DNA of 30,764 bases from Bin87 sp034421995. Lineage in GTDB: Bacteria; Chloroflexota; Dehalococcoidia; Lucifugimonadales; UBA3495. Positions within the stretch are counted from its first letter, which is position 1; each line of letters starts with the position of its first letter. The position numbers and the translations under genes were made by a program. Shown here in pieces: positions 24,620 to 30,764 of this stretch. Where the stretch lies: positions 1 through 30,764 of the forward strand of contig DAOUJY010000033.1 of assembly GCA_034421995.1 (NCBI GenBank). Reading direction: 5' to 3'. The notes under the pieces were generated by a model that was not told where the DNA came from, searched no databases, and was given only the letters and a program-made list of their open reading frames with translations.

Positions 24620-25030
24620 ATGGTTGATACCTACATCTATGGCGATATCGGAATCGTTGGCGCGGAGACCGCCAGGCAATTCAACTTTCTGGTAGTCAAA
24701 GATGCCCACCACATCGGCCTGCCTCAATCGGACATCGATGCCTTGGGTTTGAAGCCGTCCTTGTTGGCTACTCCGAAAGAAAAAGGCGGTCACGCTCGAA
24801 CGCTTGACGACAGGGCCTACGAAGCCGGAGTACATTTTGAAACGTCCTACATCGAACTCGACGTGCTACCGGAGCCTGTGCCCACGGTGGGGGTTGCGGC
24901 GTTGCGCAAGCTGGGGTTCGAGATTGACTTGGAGCAAGGGCGCATCGCCAGACCGGCCGAACCGCTAAAAATCTACCGGGGCCTGATGCCGTATATGCTG
25001 GACGTATCTGATTTGCAGTCCGCGAGTTGA
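24620..25030 (+). CDS. Hypothetical protein, faintly retropepsin-like
   Basis: The 136-residue protein starts MVDTYIYGDIGIVGAETARQ after AGGAG, 8 bases upstream. It ends with VGVAALRKLGFEIDLEQGRI. That closing block looks like the end of single-domain aspartic (retropepsin-like) proteases, where G-x-x-x-L-x-x-L-G-F-x-x-D is common. A catalytic DTG/DSG is not present, so it would be inactive if related at all. A broken gene just downstream carries a similar block (VGGYKPLRDLGFKVDPVNEL). I make no functional claim. Confidence 0.5.
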   Translation: MVDTYIYGDIGIVGAETARQFNFLVVKDAHHIGLPQSDIDALGLKPSLLATPKEKGGHARTLDDRAYEAGVHFETSYIELDVLPEPVPTVGVAALRKLGFEIDLEQGRIARPAEPLKIYRGLMPYMLDVSDLQSAS

Positions 25031-25064
25031 TGCTTCAATAATCGCCCATGGCTACATCCCACAC

Positions 25065-25250
25065 ATGCCTGTTCATGTTGGTATTGGGATGCTGTAAGAC
25101 ACTGGATTCGTCCGGGTTACCGTCGGCGGTTACAAGCCGTTGCGAGATTTGGGGTTCAAGGTTGACCCGGTGAACGAGCTCATTGAGCAGTGGGCGGATG
25201 GCCAGAAAGGGCTGACGTTTTTGCTGGAACGTGGCGAGGTTCAAGAATGA
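25065..25250 (+). pseudogene. Broken or remnant gene, similar to the end of the preceding gene
   Basis: From ATG 25065 the frame reads MPVHVGIGML, meets a stop (TAA 25095-25097), and resumes as DTGFVRVTVGGYKPLRDLGF to TGA 25248-25250. The last part resembles the C-terminal block of the 24620 gene, so this may be a decayed relative. Its final TGA overlaps the ATG of the next gene (ATGA at 25247), meaning the original gene was probably coupled to it. The stop could also be an assembly error. Confidence 0.4.
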
Positions 25251-26203
25251 TACTAGGCACCAAAGAAATCGAGCGGCGGCTAGATAACGGGGAAATTTTC
25301 CGCAAAGATACAGTCTCAAAATCCTCAATCAAAGAGGCGTCGTATGCCTTGCGGATGGCTGATACTGGTATGGTAATCGACGGCGAAGTGTTCAGCCCTG
25401 ACGGAGATCCATACCCAAATCCCATTATAGAGATCAAACCCGGGCGCATCGCCATTCTGTCCACCAAGGAGCGGCTTTGTATGCCGGGGGACTTGGTGGG
25501 GAAATTAGGCGTTCGTCTCGATTTTGCATCAAGAGGTTTGGCTGGCTTGATGGGTATCCAGGTCGATCCTTATTATGGTATGGACCATCCAACAAAAGAC
25601 GAACGACTGTTCATAAAAGTCGCCAATTTGGGTAATGAGACCGTTAAAATCAATCCCAGCGATGCGGTTTTCAACATAGAGTTTTCCGAAGTCGAAGGTG
25701 CTACCAAACCTGATCCACCGAAGCGTCCAACTTGGGACAGGCTCTTGGAAGAACTAGCCAATCAAGAGCATAGCGACTGGACTTTTGTTGCCAGAGTGCA
25801 AACGGACTTGGACAAACGCGCTGACGAACTCGAAAGCCAAATGTCAAAAGACCTGACTGAAACTAGAGCACAGCAGCAGCGAGAATTATCTGGCGTCCGC
25901 GATAACCAACAATCCGTGGTGTTGTTTGGTGTGTTTTTGGTGGCAATCACCATCTTAGCCGTGGTGATCGGTGTGATCCTCAGGGTAGAAGGCGCACCTA
26001 GCTGGCTTCCCAATGGGGGATGGATTTTGCTTCTGGTGCTGTGCAGCATCGCAGCTATTGGCATACTTGCCTTCATGGGGGTTGTAGGATGGGGATATTG
26101 GATGTCAACTAAACGGTACTACAAAAACCCATCAGGATCGAATGCGCCATCTGGGAGCATACCGACGGAAACATCGGGTGCTGACCACCACCTAATGACG
26201 TGA
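25247..26203 (+). CDS. Membrane-anchored dUTPase/dCTP-deaminase-fold protein
   Basis: The 318-residue protein starts MILGTKEIERRLDNGEIF, as dCTP deaminases do, and keeps their core. IKPGRIAILSTKERL is followed by LVGKLGVRLDFASRGL, which takes the place of the GRSSLARLGL block, and by GIQVDPYYG (fold motif 3). The catalytic Glu of Dcd (in VLEFYN) aligns with K124 in LFIKVAN, so catalysis is unlikely. The active-site RSS is also altered. After residue 160 come a charged coiled coil (about 163-220), two membrane helices (about 223-246 and 259-285) and a cytosolic tail. A nucleotide-binding sensor tied to the membrane is my inference. The region is more AT-rich than its neighbours, suggesting transfer. 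The stop is followed within 6 bases by the Uma2 ATG. Confidence 0.7.
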   Translation: MILGTKEIERRLDNGEIFRKDTVSKSSIKEASYALRMADTGMVIDGEVFSPDGDPYPNPIIEIKPGRIAILSTKERLCMPGDLVGKLGVRLDFASRGLAGLMGIQVDPYYGMDHPTKDERLFIKVANLGNETVKINPSDAVFNIEFSEVEGATKPDPPKRPTWDRLLEELANQEHSDWTFVARVQTDLDKRADELESQMSKDLTETRAQQQRELSGVRDNQQSVVLFGVFLVAITILAVVIGVILRVEGAPSWLPNGGWILLLVLCSIAAIGILAFMGVVGWGYWMSTKRYYKNPSGSNAPSGSIPTETSGADHHLMT

Positions 26204-26208
26204 CCACG

Positions 26209-26859
26209 ATGACCACCATATCCAAACCCACTACCGACATCTCCACCGCCATCGTGCCGGACGGGGCAATCGTGCTGCGCCTGGCCGCCTTGGGCGTTGA
26301 CCACCGGGCAGACGACTTCCCGGAGCGCTTCATCGCCTTCTGCGAGCAGAACGACCTGTACGAGATGGAGATTACCGCCGAGGGGGAGCTGCTGATACTG
26401 CCTATGACCGGATACCGAGGCAACAAACAAGAACTTTATATGTCCACCTTCCTCGCCAATTGGGAACTCGCCAACGGGGGCAGCGCCTCGTCGCAAACAG
26501 TGCGCTTCCGCCTGCCTTCCGGCGCGGTGCTGGGGCCGGATGCGGCTTGGATAACTCAGGAGAGGCTCGATGCGCTGCCGGAGCGCGAAAGGGAAACGAT
26601 CATAGAAGGCGTGCCGGATTTCGTCGTGGAAATCCGCTCCCGCACCGATAACTTGCGCCCGTTGCAAAACAAAATGACACAGTGGATGGCCGGCGGGGTG
26701 CGCCTGGGCTGGCTGATTGACGCCCGCCAGCGGCAGGTACACATCTATCGCGCCGGACAGATGGAGCCGCAGTTACTGGAAGATCCGGAAACATTGGACG
26801 GAGAAGACGTGCTGCCCGGCTTTTCCTTTCCAGTGCGGAAGTATATCTTCGACATATGA
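26209..26859 (+). CDS. Uma2-family (DUF820) PD-(D/E)XK nuclease-like protein
   Basis: The 216-residue protein matches Uma2 proteins: YEMEITAEGELLILP, GPDAAWI with D111, VPDFVVEIRSRTD with E141, and LQNKMTQWMAGGVRLGWLID with K155, ending in VHIYRAG. These residues form the restriction-endonuclease-type active site, although R143 stands where a Lys is common. Function is unproven; the family is abundant in cyanobacteria and Chloroflexota. A GTG at 26200 overlaps the previous stop (GTGA) and is an alternative start. The 3' end overlaps the CoA-transferase gene by 4 bases (ATGA). Confidence 0.85.
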   Translation: MTTISKPTTDISTAIVPDGAIVLRLAALGVDHRADDFPERFIAFCEQNDLYEMEITAEGELLILPMTGYRGNKQELYMSTFLANWELANGGSASSQTVRFRLPSGAVLGPDAAWITQERLDALPERERETIIEGVPDFVVEIRSRTDNLRPLQNKMTQWMAGGVRLGWLIDARQRQVHIYRAGQMEPQLLEDPETLDGEDVLPGFSFPVRKYIFDI

Positions 26860-28085
26860 CTACTACTAACCCATCCCCCGTCACCCTCCCCAACCTCCGC
26901 GTCCTGGAGGTCGCGTCGTTCATCCCCGGCCCCTACTGCGGCAAGCTGCTGGCGTCCCTGGGCGCCGAGGTCATCAAGGCCGAGCCGCCCGGCGCCGGCG
27001 ACCCATCCCGTCGTCGCGGTCCGTTTCCCGACGAGATTCCCCATCCCGAGCGCAGCGGGCTGTTCCTCTACCTGAACACCGGTAAGAAGAGCGTCACCCT
27101 GAACCTGGAAAACCCCGCCGGCCGGGACCTGCTGCGCCAACTGGTCGCCCGCGTCGATATGGTGGTGCACGACCACACGCCGGCCAATGCCGCCGCCGTG
27201 GGTCTGGACGGCGACTCCCTGCTCGCCGCCAACCCCGGTGTCATAGTCACCGCCGTCACGCCTTTCGGCAGCAGCGGCCCCTACACCGACTACCGCGCCG
27301 GACACCTGGCCGCCTTCCACGCCGGCGGCGAGGGCTGGCTGCTGCCCAACGGCCTCGCGCTGGACACCTTCCCCGACCGTCCGCCCATCGTGGCCGGCGC
27401 CAACATGGGCGACTACCAGGCCGGCCTCACCGCCGCCGTGGGCGCGGTGGCCGCCGTGTATCATCGCCTGGGAGCAGAGGGCGACCGCCGAGGCCAGACG
27501 GTGGACGCCTCGGCCCAGGAAGCCCAGCTGTCCGTCGGCTACATGCCCATCCAACGCCACGAGTCCGAGGGCATCACCGAGGACCGTTTCTCCCGCTACT
27601 TCCGAGTGGGCGGCGTCCTGCCGGCCTCCGACGGCTACGTGGAACTGCTCACCCTGGAGTCGCGCCAGTTTGACGGCCTGCTGGCCTTCATGGGCAATCC
27701 CGACTGGGCGACATCGGAGATGTTCCGCGATCCGGCCACCCACGGCCCCGAACTCAACCGCCACCTGCGCCAGTGGTTCGCCCAGCACACCCGCGAATGG
27801 CTCTACGCCGAAGGCCAGGCCCACGGCGTCCCCATCGCCCCCTACTACACCCCCGCCGAGGTCTTCCAAAGCCCCCAGCAACGCCAGCGCGGCTTCTACT
27901 CCCAGGTGAACCACCCCGCCACCGGCCCCCTGGAATACACCGGTGCCCCCTTCCAACTCAGCGAAACCCCCTCCACCCTGACCCGCGCCCCCCTGCTGGG
28001 CGAGCACAACGCGGAGGTGTACGGCGGGCTGCTGGGGTATGCGGCACGGGAGCTGTCGGCGCTAGGGAGGGCGGGGGCGATGTAG
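26856..28085 (+). CDS. CaiB/BaiF-type (family III) CoA-transferase
   Basis: The 409-residue protein has the family III motifs. LRVLEVASFIPGPYCGKLLASLGAEVIKAE begins it (shown as LRVLEVASFIPGPYCGKLLA and on). The catalytic aspartate is D186 in GANMGDYQAGL, followed by GQTVDASAQEAQL and a C-terminal APLLGEHNAEV. These enzymes move CoA between carboxylates through an aspartyl-CoA adduct. The substrate is unknown; relatives act on carnitine, formyl/oxalyl, bile-acid or aromatic acids. It is unusual that it overlaps a Uma2 gene and sits in an otherwise non-metabolic stretch. Confidence 0.9.
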   Translation: MTTTNPSPVTLPNLRVLEVASFIPGPYCGKLLASLGAEVIKAEPPGAGDPSRRRGPFPDEIPHPERSGLFLYLNTGKKSVTLNLENPAGRDLLRQLVARVDMVVHDHTPANAAAVGLDGDSLLAANPGVIVTAVTPFGSSGPYTDYRAGHLAAFHAGGEGWLLPNGLALDTFPDRPPIVAGANMGDYQAGLTAAVGAVAAVYHRLGAEGDRRGQTVDASAQEAQLSVGYMPIQRHESEGITEDRFSRYFRVGGVLPASDGYVELLTLESRQFDGLLAFMGNPDWATSEMFRDPATHGPELNRHLRQWFAQHTREWLYAEGQAHGVPIAPYYTPAEVFQSPQQRQRGFYSQVNHPATGPLEYTGAPFQLSETPSTLTRAPLLGEHNAEVYGGLLGYAARELSALGRAGAM

Positions 28086-28137
28086 AGCAGTGCTCCGTCT
28101 TGCCCAGAAATCGTTCCACATCCAACGGCAATGACTG

Positions 28138-29343
28138 ATGACAACACCGATTTTTGACATCACGCCGTTCCTTGACCAGGATGAAGGCCAGCACTTCGAA
28201 CGTAAATCGCTGTTCGAGGGACCGGACGGCACCAAGAAGTCGCGTAATCGCCGCGCCGTGCGCGACGAGGTTGCGGAAAACGTGGCCGCTTTCGCCAACG
28301 CCGAGGGCGGCATCCTTATCCTGGGCATTGAAGACGACGACCTTAGCGTTACCGGCCACAAGCTGCCAAAACGGGCGGTGGACGACATCCTGGCAACGCC
28401 GCGCAATCGCTTGATTCCCCCACAACCCGAAGGCTTTGTGGTTGTCGTTGAGGGTTGCGAACTGCTGGTTTTTGATGTGCCGATGGAGGATGTTCCCGTT
28501 CGCGTGGATGGCGACGGTTTCCCGCTCCGCATTGGCGATCAGACGGTTCAATCCAGCGAAAGCCAAATCAACACGCTCAAGTTCAACGGGATGGCTGCGA
28601 GTTGGGAAAGTAGGCAGTCGTCGTCCACTCTGACCGACCTGGATGACGAACTGTTGGAATCGGCGCGGCAAAACGCGGGCTTGTCCGCACTGACCAATGA
28701 AGAGTACCTGTTAAAACGCAAACTAGCCGACCGACGTGGACGCAGATTAGTGCTGCGCAACGCCGCCGAGTTGCTGTTTGCTCGCAACGGCCCCGAACAC
28801 CCCAACGCCGGCGTCCGCCTGTTCCGCGTCATTGGCACGGAACGCCGTAGCGGAGTGGAATACAACGTTGAAGAGCGCCCGCGCAGCGAGGGCAACCTGA
28901 CCACGGTCATTGCGGAAGTCAGCGACGCCATCAGCGGTATGCTGCGGCGTCCTTCTCGCCTGGTGGGCAACCGTTTCCAGGAAACTCCCGAATACCCGGA
29001 TTTCGCTTGGCTTGAAGCATTGTTCAACGCAGTGGCGCACCGTGATTACGGGGCTATGGGAGCCTGCACGGAAATCCACATATTCGACGACCGTATGGAA
29101 GTAGCCAGCCCGGGATCGCTGGTTGCCGACCTTACCCTGGACGAACTGTCCGACTCGAACGTAAGCACTACAGCCGCAATCCCCGTATCGTTCGGGCGTT
29201 GGTGGACCTTGGCTTGGCGCGTGACCAAGGAGAAGGCATCCCGCGTATGTTCGCGGAGATGGCCGATGCCTTCCTCCCCAAGCCGGAGATACAAGCCAAC
29301 CACCGAGGCGTTACCATTATCCTGCGTAACACCCCTACCCTGA
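28138..29343 (+). CDS. AlbA_2 / RecG-like ATP-binding protein, 5' part (frameshifted)
   Basis: Residues about 15-130 are an AlbA_2 (Schlafen-type) domain: GQHFERKSLFEGPDGTKK, ENVAAFANAEGGILILGIED. Residues about 200-345 are the ATPase-like module of RecG-like transcriptional regulators: LVLRNAAELLFA, NAGVRLFRVIG, WLEALFNAVAHRDYG and IHIFDDRMEVASPGSL. Homology ends near residue 345 (DSNVS). The correct continuation, SRNPRIVRALVDLGLARDQG, lies in another frame and runs on as the gene at 29199. The last 50 residues here are therefore junk. A change of one base near 29170-29180 would restore a protein of about 618 residues. There is no slippery run, so mutation or assembly error is likelier than programmed shifting. 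Confidence 0.75.
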   Translation: MTTPIFDITPFLDQDEGQHFERKSLFEGPDGTKKSRNRRAVRDEVAENVAAFANAEGGILILGIEDDDLSVTGHKLPKRAVDDILATPRNRLIPPQPEGFVVVVEGCELLVFDVPMEDVPVRVDGDGFPLRIGDQTVQSSESQINTLKFNGMAASWESRQSSSTLTDLDDELLESARQNAGLSALTNEEYLLKRKLADRRGRRLVLRNAAELLFARNGPEHPNAGVRLFRVIGTERRSGVEYNVEERPRSEGNLTTVIAEVSDAISGMLRRPSRLVGNRFQETPEYPDFAWLEALFNAVAHRDYGAMGACTEIHIFDDRMEVASPGSLVADLTLDELSDSNVSTTAAIPVSFGRWWTLAWRVTKEKASRVCSRRWPMPSSPSRRYKPTTEALPLSCVTPLP

Positions 29344-29993
29344 GCGACTCCGACCATGAATTCATCTCACGACTGGACCTCGCGGGACTCTCCCGCAATG
29401 AATTCCGCGCTTTGCTCCGCGCTCACCGTCAAGGCCAGATCGATAACGCCGCCCTGCGCGGTTTATCCGGCCTCGATACGCTAAACGCCAGCCGACTGCT
29501 GCGCGGTCTTTGCGACAAAAACTTGTTGGAACTCCATCCCCATGGTTCTAACAGCTACTACACCCTGACTTCCGCTCTTATGACGCCCGTCAGCGCGAAA
29601 GTTCGGGAGTCCGAACCCGAAGTTGGGGAGCTCGCGCCGGAAGTTGGGGAGTTCGAACCCGAAGTTGGGGACCTTGAACCTGTAACTGGAGAGCTCGATC
29701 CCGAAGTTGGGGAGCTTCCAATACGCATTCGAGAGCGCATTGCCCGACTTGGCCAGCGGCCCCCCCGCGAGCGCGTACAAGCGGTCATCCAAGACATATG
29801 CTCGCAAGGGATATGGGTAACTTCCTTGGAAATATCTCAGTATCTCAACCGTAAACAGGGTAACCTCACGTGGAATTACCTCTCCCCCATGGTGGAAAGC
29901 GGCCTGCTTGAAAGGCGATTCCCGGAAAATGTTACCCACCCCCAACAAGCTTACCGTTCCGTCACCTCCCAGCTTACGCTTCCGCTGACGTAG
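29199..29993 (+). CDS. AlbA_2 / RecG-like protein, 3' part with heptad repeats and winged helices
   Basis: This frame carries the rest of the 28138 gene. It begins MVDLGLARDQGEGIPRMFAE, the end of the ATPase-like module, and then has two winged-helix-like regions (about 55-110, LSRNEFRALLRAHRQGQI, and about 195-255, VTSLEISQYLNRKQGN). Between them five 7-residue repeats of the PEVGEL type (140-174) make an acidic spacer. GTG 29199 is merely the first start codon of the frame; real homology begins upstream near 29171. The stop lies 12 bases before the end of the convergent MmeI-like gene. Confidence 0.7.
   Translation: MVDLGLARDQGEGIPRMFAEMADAFLPKPEIQANHRGVTIILRNTPTLSDSDHEFISRLDLAGLSRNEFRALLRAHRQGQIDNAALRGLSGLDTLNASRLLRGLCDKNLLELHPHGSNSYYTLTSALMTPVSAKVRESEPEVGELAPEVGEFEPEVGDLEPVTGELDPEVGELPIRIRERIARLGQRPPRERVQAVIQDICSQGIWVTSLEISQYLNRKQGNLTWNYLSPMVESGLLERRFPENVTHPQQAYRSVTSQLTLPLT
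29616..29720 (+). repeat. Five 21-bp in-frame tandem repeats
   Basis: Units begin at 29616, 29637, 29658, 29679 and 29700, each close to CCCGAAGTTGGGGAGCTCGA plus one base. They encode PEVGELA, PEVGEFE, PEVGDLE, PVTGELD and PEVGELP. The fourth is most diverged. The length of 21 bp keeps the frame, so copy number can vary without breaking the protein. Confidence 0.9.
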
Positions 29994-30005
29994 CATTCCT
30001 CGCCA

Positions 30006-30662
30006 TCACTCCGCCCCCGCCCGTTCCAGGTTCAGCGCCAGCAGCCGCTCCAGTATCTCCCCGTCTTCCAAATCCGCCGGCCATCCATAGGCGTCTGACA
30101 CCGCCGCGTCCAGCGCCCGGTGCGCGTTGTCCAGCCAAGTGGGACGCTGGTTGTACAGGTTGGTCAGCGTCCGGCTGTCGTTCTCCCGCAGCCGGTTCAA
30201 CTCCGCCGCCGCATCGGCGATGGCTTGGCGCTGATCGTCAGTGGGATGGGGAAACGGGAACGTCTCAAAGCAGGTGGATACGATGTAGCGTGGACGGCTT
30301 TCCAATTGTGTACCCATGGTGAAAGCCCAAACTGTATGTATTTTACTGTTTAGTATCCCAAACATATACTCATCATCACTTGCAATCGCTATGACCGAAT
30401 TGGACGGCAGAGTATCGGCGTCCAACCATACGAAGAAACGATGCTTGGCAGTTACCGATGTCCCGATGTAGCGCTGCAACGGCAACAAAGTTTTGCGCAT
30501 TTCAGTTGCCGGATAACCGTGCAACCACCAGTTTTCCGCGCGCCATCGCATCCTGTTCTTTACCCGCTCAGGCATTACCCTCACTTTGACGTACTCAAAA
30601 GGGGCTTCATATAGGGCAGCTTGTTCCTCCGGCATATCGGTGCCAAAGTCTATAACCTTTGG
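30006..30662 (-). pseudogene. C-terminal part of an MmeI-like (type IIL) restriction-modification enzyme, truncated
   Basis: The frame encodes the target-recognition and C-terminal helical parts of MmeI-type fused methyltransferase-nucleases. It reads KVIDFGTDMPEEQAALYEAP, NWWLHGYPATEMRKTLLPLQ, RYIGTSVTAKHRFFVWLDAD, FGILNSKIHTVWAFTMGTQL and FETFPFPHPTDDQRQAIADA. The nuclease and methyltransferase domains, several hundred residues, should lie upstream at higher coordinates. The open frame instead runs only to about 30758, meets stops, and loses family resemblance beyond about 30660. No start codon lies upstream of ATG 30635, which is an internal Met (FGTDMPEEQ). The likely cause is an insertion whose own gene begins at 30743. 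The remnant lacks catalytic domains and cannot cut or methylate. Confidence 0.7.
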
Positions 30663-30695
30663 TGCTAGTTTGAGACGATTTTGAAAATGCCACGA

Positions 30696-30740
30696 GGTTC
30701 CCCTATGCTGCGAGTTGAGAACACTCCGCAGCGAGGAACC
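30696..30740. repeat. Imperfect inverted repeat near the presumed end of a mobile element
   Basis: GGTTCC (30696-30701) plus GCTGCG (30707-30712) pair with CGCAGC (30727-30732) plus GGAACC (30735-30740), leaving a 14-base loop. It lies between the MmeI-like break and a new start codon. It may be an element end structure or a leader hairpin; the other end is out of the window. Confidence 0.4.
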
Positions 30741-30742
30741 CC

Positions 30743-30764
30743 ATGAACATCTCCGATTTTATCA
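30743..30764 (+). CDS. Start of a gene running off the window (possible transposase)
   Basis: GAGGAA lies five bases before ATG 30743, which opens MNISDFI and continues past the edge. With seven residues no family can be named. Its position just inside the break in the MmeI-like gene makes a transposase a fair guess. Confidence 0.35.

Overview
The window is GC-rich (about 60 percent by eye) and reads as a chromosomal fragment of an uncultured bacterium. Several traits together suggest a Chloroflexota of the Dehalococcoidia/SAR202 kind: a heme cluster with a fused siroheme decarboxylase and a CobA-HemD fusion, a type II glutamine synthetase, nickel superoxide dismutase, a PaREP1-like protein, and short dispersed palindromes. 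That placement is an inference from gene content, not from a marker-gene tree. I saw no tRNA, rRNA or CRISPR array. No stretch longer than about 300 bases lacks a gene.

Layout. 1-503: the end of an unknown gene and two small membrane proteins. 695-4163 (+): a two-subunit ThDP decarboxylase of the sulfopyruvate/phosphonopyruvate type, a PAC2-family protein and an M20 peptidase. 4178-7020 (-): the translation operon infC-rpmI-rplT, followed by two small unknown genes and a fused nucleotidyltransferase-HEPN protein. The infC gene appears to begin at an AUC codon. 7276-10837 (+): MBL-fold hydrolase, PaREP1-like protein, SDR oxidoreductase and GlnII. A hairpin terminator separates GlnII from a convergent VOC-fold protein (10975-11478, -).

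11661-21694 (+) is a tetrapyrrole locus: a MerR-type regulator, a fused AhbA-AhbB siroheme decarboxylase, a precorrin-2 dehydrogenase, hemA, hemC, cobA-hemD, hemB and hemL. Together these make 5-aminolevulinate from glutamyl-tRNA, carry it to uroporphyrinogen III, divert it to siroheme, and start the siroheme-dependent route to heme. Two insertions interrupt the set: a two-gene HEPN module between hemC and cobA-hemD, and a membrane/coiled-coil protein between hemB and hemL.

recQ (21754-23805) is bracketed by two copies of one palindromic repeat. From about 23.8 kb to the end the sequence is accessory in character. It holds nickel SOD, a small unknown protein and a broken gene. It also holds a membrane-anchored dUTPase/dCTP-deaminase-fold protein lacking the catalytic glutamate, overlapped by a Uma2-type nuclease and a CoA-transferase. 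It ends with a frameshifted AlbA_2/RecG-like protein with a 21-bp tandem repeat and an MmeI-like restriction-modification gene, apparently cut by a mobile element at the right edge.

The best candidates for something undescribed are the membrane-anchored, apparently non-catalytic nucleotide-pocket protein with its translationally coupled partners (25.2-28.1 kb) and the HEPN pair inside the heme operon (16.5-17.3 kb).
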